A stretch of DNA of 64,000 bases, taken from positions 3,224,001-3,288,000 of the forward strand of contig NZ_QPER01000002.1 in assembly GCF_009455635.1 (NCBI RefSeq), read 5' to 3'. Under the pieces are notes generated by a model that was not told where the DNA came from, did not search any database, and saw only the letters and a program-made list of their open reading frames with translations. Position numbers and translations under genes: made by a program. This DNA is from Paraburkholderia agricolaris. GTDB lineage: Bacteria; Pseudomonadota; Gammaproteobacteria; Burkholderiales; Burkholderiaceae. The stretch's first letter is position 1. Every line of letters begins with the position of its first letter. This document shows positions 9,570-17,882 of the stretch, one piece after another.

Positions 9570-10748
9570 ATGAAACCGCTGGACGGCGTGAAGGTCATCA
9601 CCCTTGAACACGCGATTGCAGCGCCCTTCTGCACGCGTCAGCTCGCGGATCTTGGCGCACGCGTGATCAAGATCGAACGCCCTGGTGTCGGGGACTTCGC
9701 GCGTGCCTATGATGAGCGCGTGCACGGCATGGCCTCGCACTTTGTATGGTGCAATCGCTCGAAGGAGAGCCTCACGCTCGACGTCAAGGCCCGCCAGGCG
9801 CAGGATATTTTCGCGCGCCTGCTCGAGGACACTGACGTGCTGGTGCAGAACCTGGCACCCGGCGCCGCAGCACGACTGGGTCTCTCGTATGAAGCGCTGC
9901 GTGAGAAGTATCCCCGCCTGATTGTCTGCAACATCTCCGGTTACGGATCCGATGGTCCCTATCGGGACAAGAAAGCCTACGACCTGCTGATCCAAAGCGA
10001 GTCCGGTTTCCTTTCGATCACCGGCGGTCCAGAGTCGCCGGCAAAAGCCGGCTGCTCCATTGCCGACATCGCGGCAGGGATGTACGCCTATACGAACATC
10101 CTCTCTGCGCTTCTGCAACGTTCGAAAACCGGGTTGGGTCGGGAAATCGACGTCTCGATGCTCGAGAGCATGGTGGAATGGATGTCGTATCCCCTTTACT
10201 ACGCGTTCGACGGCGCTTCTCCGCCACCTCGCGCGGGCGCCGCTCACGCAACCATCTACCCGTATGGACCGTTCCCCGCCGGCGATGCGAAGACGGTCAT
10301 GCTGGGTTTGCAGAACGAGCGTGAATGGGGTGCCTTCTGCTCGCAGGTTCTGCTGGAACCCGAGCTCGCCGTCGATCCCCGTTTCAGCTCCAACTCAAAG
10401 CGCACGGCCGCGCGCGAGGCGCTGCGCGAAATCATTGTCGCCGCGTTCAGCAAACTGACTTCGGAAGAGGTCATCAAGCGGCTGGAAATCGCGCAGATCG
10501 CCAACGCGCGCATGAATGATATGGCCGACGTGTGGTCGCATTCCCAGCTTGAAGAACGCAAACGTTGGGTGAACATCGACTCCCCCGCAGGCGTCATTCC
10601 CGCCTTGCTGCCGCCAGGCGTCAGTCAAGCGTCCGAGGTTCGAATGGACGCCGTGCCCGCGTTAGGCCAACACACCGAAGCCCTTTTGAATGAATTGGGT
10701 TTTTCGACCGATGCCATCCGCGAGCTTCGTGAAGCGGCAGTAATCTAA
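9570..10748 (+). CDS. Family III CoA transferase (CaiB/BaiF)
   Basis: The 392-residue protein starts MKPLDGVKVITLEHAIAAPF and contains DLGARVIKIERPGVGDFAR, the typical CoA-binding front of CaiB/BaiF enzymes, followed by KARQAQDIFARLLEDTDVLV with the conserved Asp that forms the acyl anhydride or thioester. These enzymes move CoA between carboxylic acids, often using succinyl-CoA as donor. It begins 10 bp after the acyl-CoA dehydrogenase with a GGGGAAGAAC ribosome site. In this operon it would activate the free acid made by an aldehyde dehydrogenase (inference). Confidence 0.92.
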   Translation: MKPLDGVKVITLEHAIAAPFCTRQLADLGARVIKIERPGVGDFARAYDERVHGMASHFVWCNRSKESLTLDVKARQAQDIFARLLEDTDVLVQNLAPGAAARLGLSYEALREKYPRLIVCNISGYGSDGPYRDKKAYDLLIQSESGFLSITGGPESPAKAGCSIADIAAGMYAYTNILSALLQRSKTGLGREIDVSMLESMVEWMSYPLYYAFDGASPPPRAGAAHATIYPYGPFPAGDAKTVMLGLQNEREWGAFCSQVLLEPELAVDPRFSSNSKRTAAREALREIIVAAFSKLTSEEVIKRLEIAQIANARMNDMADVWSHSQLEERKRWVNIDSPAGVIPALLPPGVSQASEVRMDAVPALGQHTEALLNELGFSTDAIRELREAAVI

Positions 10749-10771
10749 CTCCCGGTTAAGGTAAGCATGTT

Positions 10772-12148
10772 ATGAGCAACACCCAGATTCTTGCCTCGTT
10801 TGCGGCCAATCTGAAGTTTGAACAGATACCCAAGGACGTGGTGGCCCGCACGGAAGACCTCTTCCTCGACTGGTTCGGGTCAGCACTGGCCGGCCGCGCG
10901 GCGCGCCCGGTCGAGACGATCCAGAAGTACGGATTCGCTTTCGGTCCGCAGTCCGGTCCCTGTGAAGTACTGATCTCCCGCCGAACCACCAGCCCGCTCT
11001 TCGCGGCAATGATCAACGCCGCCGCATCGCACTTCGCCGAACAGGACGACCTCCACAACAGCTCAGTCCTGCACCCGGCAACCGTCGTCTTCCCCGCAGC
11101 ATGGGCCGCCGCGCAAGCGCTGGGCAGAAGCGGCAAAGAGTTCATCGCTGCATCTGTCGCGGGCTATGAAGTGGGCATCCGCGTCGGTGAATTCCTCGGC
11201 CGATCGCACTACAAGATTTTTCATACCACCGGTACCGTCGGTACGATCGCAGCAGCAGCCGCGGTCGGCAATCTCCTGCGATTGAGCGCCGAGCAGATGG
11301 TGAATGCGTTTGGCTCCGCCGGCACCCAGGCAGCAGGACTCTGGGAATTCCTTAAAGACGCCGCTGACTCCAAGCAACTGCATACGGCCAAGGCGGCGGC
11401 GAACGGTCTTCTCGCGGCCTACCTGGCAGCTGACGGCTTCACCGGTGCGAAGGACATCTTCGAGGGCGCGAAAGGCATGGGCGCCGGCATGTCCACGCAT
11501 ACGCACCCGGACAAACTCGCCGAAGCGCTCGGAGAGCGCTGGGCGCTGATCGAAACCTCTTTCAAGTATCACGCTTCCTGCCGGCACACTCATCCGGCGG
11601 CCGATGCCCTGCTGCAGGTTATTCAGCGCGAAAACCTCGTGCCGGATGACATCGAGACGGTGGTGACTCAGGTTCACCAGGCTGCGATCGACGTGCTTGG
11701 ACCGGTAATCGATCCCCAGACGGTCCATCAGGCAAAGTTCTCCATGGGCACCGTACTCGCGCTGGTCGCGGAATTCGGCCACGCGGGCGTACGTGAGTTC
11801 GACGGCCATTACAACGAAAGCAGGATCGCGCACTTCTGCAAGAAAGTTTCGATGGTGCTCGATCCCGAAGTCGATACGGCCTATCCGTCACGCTGGATTG
11901 GAAAGGTCATCGTTCAGACAAAGGATGGTCGCTCCTTCGAGGGCCGCGTGGATGATCCCAAGGGCGATCCAGGCAACACGCTCACGCGCGCCGAACTCGA
12001 ACACAAGACCATCACGCTGGGTTTGTATGGCAATGCGGCCACCGAAGACGAACTCAAGCACTCAATCACATCGGTATGGACGATTACCGATGCAACCGTT
12101 GTACCCAGACTGCTCCCCGAATCGAAACTGGAGGCCCAACATGGCTGA
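10772..12148 (+). CDS. MmgE/PrpD family protein
   Basis: The 458-residue protein matches the MmgE/PrpD superfamily, which includes 2-methylcitrate dehydratase, cis-aconitate decarboxylase and iminodisuccinate epimerase. It shows the helical N-terminal domain (DWFGSALAGR, about 30-40), the AAASHFAEQDDLHNSSVLHP region that lines the active site, and SFKYHASCRHTHPAADA. Activity cannot be chosen from sequence; isomerisation, dehydration or decarboxylation of a polycarboxylate would all fit. Its last eight bases overlap the start of the CitE-like gene, so the two are translationally coupled. Confidence 0.88.
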   Translation: MSNTQILASFAANLKFEQIPKDVVARTEDLFLDWFGSALAGRAARPVETIQKYGFAFGPQSGPCEVLISRRTTSPLFAAMINAAASHFAEQDDLHNSSVLHPATVVFPAAWAAAQALGRSGKEFIAASVAGYEVGIRVGEFLGRSHYKIFHTTGTVGTIAAAAAVGNLLRLSAEQMVNAFGSAGTQAAGLWEFLKDAADSKQLHTAKAAANGLLAAYLAADGFTGAKDIFEGAKGMGAGMSTHTHPDKLAEALGERWALIETSFKYHASCRHTHPAADALLQVIQRENLVPDDIETVVTQVHQAAIDVLGPVIDPQTVHQAKFSMGTVLALVAEFGHAGVREFDGHYNESRIAHFCKKVSMVLDPEVDTAYPSRWIGKVIVQTKDGRSFEGRVDDPKGDPGNTLTRAELEHKTITLGLYGNAATEDELKHSITSVWTITDATVVPRLLPESKLEAQHG

Positions 12149-12968
12149 CCTTGCACCCCGGTCGTATCTCTTCGTTCCCGGCAACCGGCCGGACAGATTT
12201 GCCAAGGCGGCGGCGTCGGGCGTCGATGTTGTCGTTATCGATCTGGAAGATGCGGTGCCGCCCGCCGAGAAGAAGATCGCGCGGGCAGCCCTCGCTGAGT
12301 GGCTTTCGACAAACGGTACGCCCGTGGCGGTCCGTGTGAATGATGTGAACAGCGAATGGTTTCGCGACGACATCGCCGTATGCCGCGCGCCCTCCGTCGC
12401 CGCCGTCATGCTGCCCAAGACGGAACGCATCGACGATATCTTCCTGTGCGAGTTCGCCGGCAAGCCGACCGACATCTTGCCGATGATCGAAACGGCCCAA
12501 GGTTTTCGGAATGTGGTCGCCATCGCCCAGCACCGGCTGACCACTCGACTCGTGTTCGGCAACGTGGATTTCCAGCTCGACCTCGGCATTGACGGCGACG
12601 ATGAGCAGCTTCTGTACTTCCGCTCACAGATCGTCTTCGCCTCTCGCATCGGCAACCTGCTGGCGCCGGTGGACGGGGTGAGCACCACACTCGACGATCC
12701 CGCGCAGATCACGCGCGACACGGTCCGTGCAAAGCGGCTCGGCTTCGGCGCCAAGCTTTGCATTCATCCGAGGCAAGTGGCCGCAGTCAACGCCGCGTTC
12801 GTCCCCAGCGAGAGGGATGTCGAATGGGCGCACCGGGTTGTCGAAGGCGCAGCTGCATCCCACGGCGCGGCCGTTGCCGTGGACGGTCGCATGGTTGACC
12901 GGCCGGTCATTCTGAAGGCGCAGGAAATCCTGGCAGAGTCACAACGACGCCTGCCCGTTGGCGCCTGA
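12141..12968 (+). CDS. HpcH/HpaI-CitE family CoA-ester lyase
   Basis: The start is the ATG at 12141, preceded by GGAGG and overlapping the MmgE/PrpD stop; the open frame extends upstream but that part is out-of-frame coding sequence. The 275-residue product begins with RSYLFVPGNRPDRF, then VIDLEDAVPPAEK with the metal-binding acidic residue, PMIETAQGF, and KLCIHPRQVAAVNAAF. These are diagnostic of CitE-like (malyl/citramalyl-CoA type) lyases. Such enzymes split a 3-hydroxyacyl-CoA into acetyl- or propionyl-CoA and a 2-oxoacid. In this operon it is the obvious final C-C cleavage step (inference). Confidence 0.9.
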   Translation: MADLAPRSYLFVPGNRPDRFAKAAASGVDVVVIDLEDAVPPAEKKIARAALAEWLSTNGTPVAVRVNDVNSEWFRDDIAVCRAPSVAAVMLPKTERIDDIFLCEFAGKPTDILPMIETAQGFRNVVAIAQHRLTTRLVFGNVDFQLDLGIDGDDEQLLYFRSQIVFASRIGNLLAPVDGVSTTLDDPAQITRDTVRAKRLGFGAKLCIHPRQVAAVNAAFVPSERDVEWAHRVVEGAAASHGAAVAVDGRMVDRPVILKAQEILAESQRRLPVGA

Positions 12969-12994
12969 TTCAATATCAATGGGAGACGAGAGTC

Positions 12995-14473
12995 ATGCAA
13001 CGGTTTGAGATGTATATCAACGGCGAATCTTGCCAGTCCGGTTCGGGAGAGTGGTTCGATACGGAAAATCCGTTCACGGGAGAAACCTGGGCGCAGATTG
13101 CAAAAGGCAACGGGACCGACGTCGACCGCGCGGTCCTTGCGGCGCATACCGCGTTCAGTACAGGACCATGGTCACAGATGTCTCCGAGCCAGCGAGGCCT
13201 GCTGCTTCATCGGGTCGGCGACCTGATCGCACGAGACGCAAAGCGGCTTGCCGAGCTCGAAGTTCAGGACAACGGCAAGCTCATCGCGGAGATGCTCGGC
13301 CAGTGCCAGTATTTGCCCCAGTGGTATTACTATTTCGGCGGCCTGGCGGACAAGATTCAGGGTGCGGTCATTCCGCTCGACAAGAAAGGCTATTTCAACT
13401 TCACGCGCAACGAACCGCTGGGTGTCGTCGCCGCCATCACGCCGTGGAATTCGCCGCTTTTGCTGGCTACGTGGAAGATTGCACCCGCGTTGGCCGCAGG
13501 TTGCACGGTTGTGATCAAACCGTCCGAGTTCACGTCGGCTTCCACCATCGAGTTTGCGAAGCTCTTCACCGAAGCCGGCTTTCCACCGGGCGTAGTGAAC
13601 GTTGTGACCGGATTCGGTGCGGACGTTGGCTCGCCTTTGGTGGAACACCCGCTGGTCAAGAAGATCACGTTCACCGGCGCAGACTCCACAGGCCGCGCGA
13701 TCAACGAGGCGGCAGCGCGTCAATTCAAACACGTTAGTCTCGAACTCGGCGGCAAGTCACCCAACATCGTGTTCGAAGATGCCGATCTCGAGGACGCAGT
13801 GAATGGCGCGGTTTCCGGCATCTTCGCCGCGACCGGACAGACCTGTATTGCCGGTTCGCGGCTGTTGCTGCAAGAAAGCATCTACGATACGTTCGTCGAC
13901 AAACTCCTGAGGCTGGCACGTACCGCGAAAATGGGCGATCCGTCGAATATGGATACACAGGTCGGACCGGTAACGACGCGTCCTCAATACCAGAAGGTTC
14001 TCTCGTACATTGAAACCGCAAAGCAGGAAGGGGCGACGCTGCTGCTCGGTGGAAAACCTGGGAGCGCACCTGAATGCGGTAATGGCTGGTTCGTCGAGCC
14101 GACCATTTTCGGTGACGTGAACAACAGGATGCGAATCGCGCAGGAGGAAGTTTTTGGCCCCATCCTGTCGATCATCAAGTTCAAAGACGAAGACGACGCG
14201 GTTGCACTGGCCAATGATGTGCGCTTCGGTCTGGGCTCAGGGGTATGGACGAAAGATATCGGCCGCTCCATTCGTGTCGCCGAAAAGCTGCAGGCCGGCA
14301 TGGTCTGGGTGAACAGCTATCGCGCGGTGAGCTACATGTCACCGTTTGGCGGCTACAAGGATTCGGGACTTGGTCGCGAGAATGGTATCGACGCGATCCG
14401 CGAGTATCTGCAAACGAAGAGCGTCTGGATCAATACGGGGGTCAAGACTGCAAACCCCTTCGTCATGAGATAA
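12995..14473 (+). CDS. Aldehyde dehydrogenase (betaine-aldehyde dehydrogenase type)
   Basis: A standard 492-residue aldehyde dehydrogenase: ITPWNSPLLLATWKIAPALA, Glu250 in SLELGGKSPN, catalytic Cys284 in TGQTCIAGSR, and the C-terminal SPFGGYKDSGLGRENG. It differs from the P5C-type enzyme upstream and is closer to broad NAD-dependent aldehyde dehydrogenases. It is the last gene of the hydratase operon and is followed at once by a strong hairpin terminator. It may oxidise the aldehyde released by the ThDP decarboxylase (inference). Confidence 0.92.
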   Translation: MQRFEMYINGESCQSGSGEWFDTENPFTGETWAQIAKGNGTDVDRAVLAAHTAFSTGPWSQMSPSQRGLLLHRVGDLIARDAKRLAELEVQDNGKLIAEMLGQCQYLPQWYYYFGGLADKIQGAVIPLDKKGYFNFTRNEPLGVVAAITPWNSPLLLATWKIAPALAAGCTVVIKPSEFTSASTIEFAKLFTEAGFPPGVVNVVTGFGADVGSPLVEHPLVKKITFTGADSTGRAINEAAARQFKHVSLELGGKSPNIVFEDADLEDAVNGAVSGIFAATGQTCIAGSRLLLQESIYDTFVDKLLRLARTAKMGDPSNMDTQVGPVTTRPQYQKVLSYIETAKQEGATLLLGGKPGSAPECGNGWFVEPTIFGDVNNRMRIAQEEVFGPILSIIKFKDEDDAVALANDVRFGLGSGVWTKDIGRSIRVAEKLQAGMVWVNSYRAVSYMSPFGGYKDSGLGRENGIDAIREYLQTKSVWINTGVKTANPFVMR

Positions 14474-14480
14474 ATGTGAC

Positions 14481-14508
14481 AATGCCCCGCGGCGAACCGC
14501 GGGGCATT
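14481..14508 (+). terminator. Rho-independent terminator after the catabolic operon
   Basis: A perfect 12-bp stem (AATGCCCCGCGG / CCGCGGGGCATT) with a CGAA tetraloop lies 8 bp after the aldehyde dehydrogenase stop. A short T stretch follows the stem. It separates the plus-strand operon from the minus-strand VOC gene and could work in both directions. Confidence 0.85.
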
Positions 14509-14554
14509 TCCAGATTCGATCAGTATGACGAACGGATCACTCGACGAGCATGTT

Positions 14555-15040
14555 TCAGGACTTGATCCCTTGTGCCGCTTTGGTGCTCGGCGCCCGGACC
14601 TCCAACGTGACCCCTGCCCCTTCGTTGACCGTCTTGAAGTACGTGAAGCCGCTTCGATCATCGAGGCGCCCGCGTGCCAGAACATCCAGCCCCATGTTCG
14701 CAGCCTGTTCCTCTGCTTTATCGCAGCTCTCCACAGAGAAGCCAAGATGAAATACGCCCTCTCCACGCGTTTCCAGAAAACGTCGTTGCGGCGTGTCTCC
14801 GTCTCCTGGCTGGCAAAGCTGTAGCTGAGCGTTGTCGATGTTCGCGAACTTATAACGCATCTTCAGAAAGGCTGGGCGCTCGTAACCGTCCAGTTCGTAC
14901 GCATCCATCGGCGGAAAATCCGTCCACGGACCGACTCCGATCGATTCGTAATACTTCACGGCCTTCCCGATATCGCGAACCACGATGCAGACGTGGTGTA
15001 GCTTCTGAAACATGGGCAGCTTTTCCATCGTGTGTTTCAC
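14555..15040 (-). CDS. VOC family protein (methylmalonyl-CoA epimerase/glyoxalase type)
   Basis: The 161-residue protein has the vicinal oxygen chelate pattern: FQKLHHVCIVVRDIGKAVKYY at the start and GVFHLGFSVESCDKAEE in the second half, giving the His/Glu metal ligands expected of the fold. The arrangement recalls methylmalonyl-CoA epimerase. It lies 68 bp downstream of the quinone reductase on the same strand and probably shares its promoter. An epimerase acting on a 2-methyl-branched CoA intermediate of the neighbouring operon would be consistent (inference), but isomerase or dioxygenase activity is not excluded. An alternative start is the internal ATG five codons in. Confidence 0.83.
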   Translation of the reverse strand: MKHTMEKLPMFQKLHHVCIVVRDIGKAVKYYESIGVGPWTDFPPMDAYELDGYERPAFLKMRYKFANIDNAQLQLCQPGDGDTPQRRFLETRGEGVFHLGFSVESCDKAEEQAANMGLDVLARGRLDDRSGFTYFKTVNEGAGVTLEVRAPSTKAAQGIKS

Positions 15041-15108
15041 TCCTCGTCAGGTTCAATGCCGGGCCACAGAAACGCTCGAAAGCAGCGGCAGCCCGACGTC
15101 ACAGCGGA

Positions 15109-15918
15109 TCATCCCGCCTTCGCAATCTTCTTCGGCGTGTAGGTTTGCGCCGCCTCGTCGTGCGACTGGCCGACGGCAGGGTTCCACTGAAAGCCGGAAC
15201 GGGCCACGACGCCTGGCTTCAGACGCTGGTCCGGACCAAAGTCGGCAAAGGGGTGAAAGAACAAGGGCTGCGTGCTCTCGATCGCACGCAACCGCTCCGC
15301 GTAGGAATCGAGGTATGCCTGCCGGTCTTCAGGGCTCACACGGCCAGGCATCCATGCCACGTGCGGCGGCAGCACTTCGAAGCCGAGGTAATTGAAGATT
15401 CCGTTGTGAATCGGCCAGAGAATGTGATTGATATCCCCGTCGACACCGTCCGGCTCGTAGAGGCTCGCGGCCGTTCCCGTCGTGGTCGAAACCATTGCCT
15501 TGCGGCCCTTGAACATGCCGGTCTCGTATTTGCGCCCGGTCGCATAGGCGAATCCGCGGGTCATCACGCGATCCACCCAGCCCTTCAGGATCGCGGGCAT
15601 GCCGAACCACCACATTGGATACTGGAAAATGATCAGATCGCTCCAGAGCACCTTCTGTTGTTCGGCGTAGACGTCAGGCGTTGGTTTCGTGAACGTCGCG
15701 AACATATGTTCCTGTTCCGCCGACAGATCGAGGAAATCAGGATTGAGACGCTCGCCCACGAAATCTTCGACGCCGAGCTCGGGCCGCCAATTCAGTTGAT
15801 ACAGGTCTGTTACCTGAACCTCATGTCCTTGCGCCTTCAAGGTCGAGACAGCCGTATCTTTCAGCGCACCGTTGAACGACCTGGGTTCAGGGTGAGCGAA
15901 GACGATGAGCACTTTCAT
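15109..15918 (-). CDS. NAD(P)H dehydrogenase (quinone), flavodoxin-like fold
   Basis: The 269-residue protein starts MKVLIVFAHPEPRSFNGALKD, the signature of the NQO1/modulator-of-drug-activity flavoproteins, and contains FQYPMWWFGMPAILKGWVDRV and the MVSTTTGTAA loop. It should reduce quinones or nitro compounds with NAD(P)H using FMN or FAD. The upstream intergenic region holds an operator-like element shared with the aldehyde dehydrogenase at 6183, so expression is probably tied to the catabolic locus. Its own role there may be protective (inference). Confidence 0.9.
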   Translation of the reverse strand: MKVLIVFAHPEPRSFNGALKDTAVSTLKAQGHEVQVTDLYQLNWRPELGVEDFVGERLNPDFLDLSAEQEHMFATFTKPTPDVYAEQQKVLWSDLIIFQYPMWWFGMPAILKGWVDRVMTRGFAYATGRKYETGMFKGRKAMVSTTTGTAASLYEPDGVDGDINHILWPIHNGIFNYLGFEVLPPHVAWMPGRVSPEDRQAYLDSYAERLRAIESTQPLFFHPFADFGPDQRLKPGVVARSGFQWNPAVGQSHDEAAQTYTPKKIAKAG

Positions 15919-16312
15919 GTGAAAACTCCATAAAAACCAGTTCTTTGAGCGTGCCGGCCGGTGGCCTACGCTTGAATTCGTTCCGTGTGCGCGGCAGTCA
16001 TTCCGCGGAATCGCAGCCGGCAGGCTCGGGGATCGCTTCCCATTCTGGAACGCAATCCCTGTGGCGGCGGTCCAGACGGTTTACAACATTCTGGATCCTG
16101 GCGAAATTCCGGTCTTGAGGAGGCTCGGTCAATTCGTGCGGAATTCTGCACATTTCATGAAGACAAGACTTATTGAGCCAGCCGAAAATCCCACTCAATA
16201 AGGGGGTCCAACTCTTCAACCGGATCCACAACGCTGCGGAGAATTGCCGCAATCCGCCTGTTCGGAAGCCGCGTGGCAGGAAACACGCAGCCCACGTGCG
16301 CCGGATCATCGC
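15919..16312. other. Intergenic promoter region upstream of the quinone reductase gene
   Basis: This 394-bp gap has no supported gene. It holds a 12-bp palindrome ATTCCGCGGAAT at 16000-16011 and the operator-like element B at 16101-16155. The part nearest livF (16160-16312) shows nothing recognisable. Confidence 0.6.
16101..16155. promoter_or_regulatory. Putative operator element, copy B, upstream of the quinone reductase gene
   Basis: It begins GCGAAATTCCGGTCTTGA and ends TGCGGAATTCTGCACATTT, matching copy A at 6264-6321 in order, orientation and spacing. Both copies lie upstream of minus-strand genes. A palindromic ATTCCGCGGAAT with the same GCGGAAT core is about 90 bp closer to the gene, at 16000-16011. 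Confidence 0.5.
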
Positions 16313-17038
16313 TCAGGCCGCATCGAGCTGGGATGTCTCGCCCTCCAGATAAGCGGCCCGCACGGCGGGGTTGGCCAGCAGTTCGGCACCGCTCCCCTCG
16401 AGGGCAATCTGCCCGTGCTGGAGCACGTAGCCTCGATGCGCAACGCGCAACGCATGATGCGCATTCTGCTCGACAAGCAGAATCGTCATCCCGAGTTGCT
16501 CGTTCAACTCCCTGATAACCGAAAAGATCTTCTTGATGAAAATCGGCGCGAGCCCAAGCGACGGCTCATCGAGCAACAGCAACCTGGGCCGCGACATCAA
16601 TGCGCGGCCTATCGCAAGCATCTGCTGCTCTCCTCCTGACAGCGTACCGGCACGCTGCGAAGCTCTGCTTCTCAGGATGGGAAACATCTCGTACATGCGC
16701 TCGAGATCATCCACGGTCCGGCGATTGCCTGACGTATCGCCCATCAGCAGATTCTCGAGAACCGTCATCCGTTGAAAAATGCGGCGCCCTTCGGGCACGA
16801 CCGCAATGTCGAGCTTGCCGATCGCATGCGATGGCAGATTCGAAATAGTCTGTCCGTCGAATTCGATCTTCCCACCGCTGGCCCGCGGATAGCCGAAAAC
16901 GGTATTCATCAGCGTCGACTTGCCTGCGCCGTTCGCGCCGATCAACGTGACGATCTCACCGGTCTTCACATTCAGACTGACCCCGTGTAGTGCCTGGACG
17001 CTGCCATAGTGGGCACTGAGTTCGGTAACCTTAAGCAT
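16313..17038 (-). CDS. livF: Branched-chain amino acid ABC transporter ATP-binding protein LivF
   Basis: The start is ATG 17038, giving MLKVTELSAHYGSVQ and overlapping the livG stop by 8 bp with a GGAG site inside livG; a longer frame to 17065 is not needed. The product has Walker A GANGAGKST, the ABC signature LSGGEQQML, and Walker B LLLLDEPSLGL, with the short-loop form typical of LivF. About 241 residues, as usual. It powers the importer together with LivG. It is the last gene of the livK-H-M-G-F cluster. Confidence 0.95.
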   Translation of the reverse strand: MLKVTELSAHYGSVQALHGVSLNVKTGEIVTLIGANGAGKSTLMNTVFGYPRASGGKIEFDGQTISNLPSHAIGKLDIAVVPEGRRIFQRMTVLENLLMGDTSGNRRTVDDLERMYEMFPILRSRASQRAGTLSGGEQQMLAIGRALMSRPRLLLLDEPSLGLAPIFIKKIFSVIRELNEQLGMTILLVEQNAHHALRVAHRGYVLQHGQIALEGSGAELLANPAVRAAYLEGETSQLDAA

Positions 17039-17882
17039 GAGCTGATTTCTCCTGCGATGCTTCACCGAGTGACGGCGTCTCGTCGTCCTCGCCGAGGTAT
17101 GCGCTGATCACATCGGGATTCACCTTGATGTCGGCCGGCAAGCCCTCTGCAATTTTCTTCCCATGATTGGGCACGACAATATGGTCTGAAACCTTCATCA
17201 CAACGCTCATATCGTGTTCGATCAGTAATATCCCGATGCCTTGCTCCCTCGCGAGAGAGGTCAACAACGCGGTGAGTTCTGCCGACTCGCGCGGATTGAG
17301 GCCTGCAGCAGGCTCATCCAGACACAGCAGAATGGGGTTCGCGCACATCGCGCGCGCGATCTCGACGCGACGCTGCACCCCATATGGCATATCACCGGCA
17401 GGCTTGTTAGCTATATCCCGAACGCTCAAACGCTCGAGCCACGTCAAAGCGTTGTCTATCGCCTCGTCGTTCGCGCGTCGAAAAGACCTCGCATTGAATG
17501 CGCCGGCAATCGAGAACCTGGACGCTTCCTGCAACACATTGTGCTGGGCAATCATCAGGTTCTCGAGCACGGTCATACGCGGGAACAGCCGTATGTTCTG
17601 GAACGTCCGGACGACCTGGCCAAGCCGCGCCACGTCGACATTCCGCATCGCATCCAGCCGAAGCGCCCCATGACGGGGATGCCCCAACGTGATGGCACCC
17701 GTGGTCGGCTTGTAGAAGCCCGTCAGGCAGTTGAAAAACGTCGTTTTTCCGGCGCCGTTCGGCCCGATCACCGACGTCACCGCTCCTGCGCGCGCCGTCA
17801 TGGAAAGGTCCTCGATCGCGCGAAGGCCGCCGAACTGCATCGTCAGGTTCTCTACGCTGAGCAGCGATGTGGATGCGTTCAT
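17031..17882 (-). CDS. livG: Branched-chain amino acid ABC transporter ATP-binding protein LivG
   Basis: 283 residues with Walker A GPNGAGKTT, signature MPYGVQRRVEIARAM (the LivG variant of the ABC signature), Walker B ILLCLDEPAAGLNP, and the C-terminal VSDHIVVPNHGKKIAEG segment. It is slightly longer than the usual 250-260 because of a tail after the BCA-type C-terminal domain. The start overlaps the livM stop by 4 bp and its end overlaps livF, so the genes are tightly coupled. Confidence 0.95.
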   Translation of the reverse strand: MNASTSLLSVENLTMQFGGLRAIEDLSMTARAGAVTSVIGPNGAGKTTFFNCLTGFYKPTTGAITLGHPRHGALRLDAMRNVDVARLGQVVRTFQNIRLFPRMTVLENLMIAQHNVLQEASRFSIAGAFNARSFRRANDEAIDNALTWLERLSVRDIANKPAGDMPYGVQRRVEIARAMCANPILLCLDEPAAGLNPRESAELTALLTSLAREQGIGILLIEHDMSVVMKVSDHIVVPNHGKKIAEGLPADIKVNPDVISAYLGEDDETPSLGEASQEKSAHA

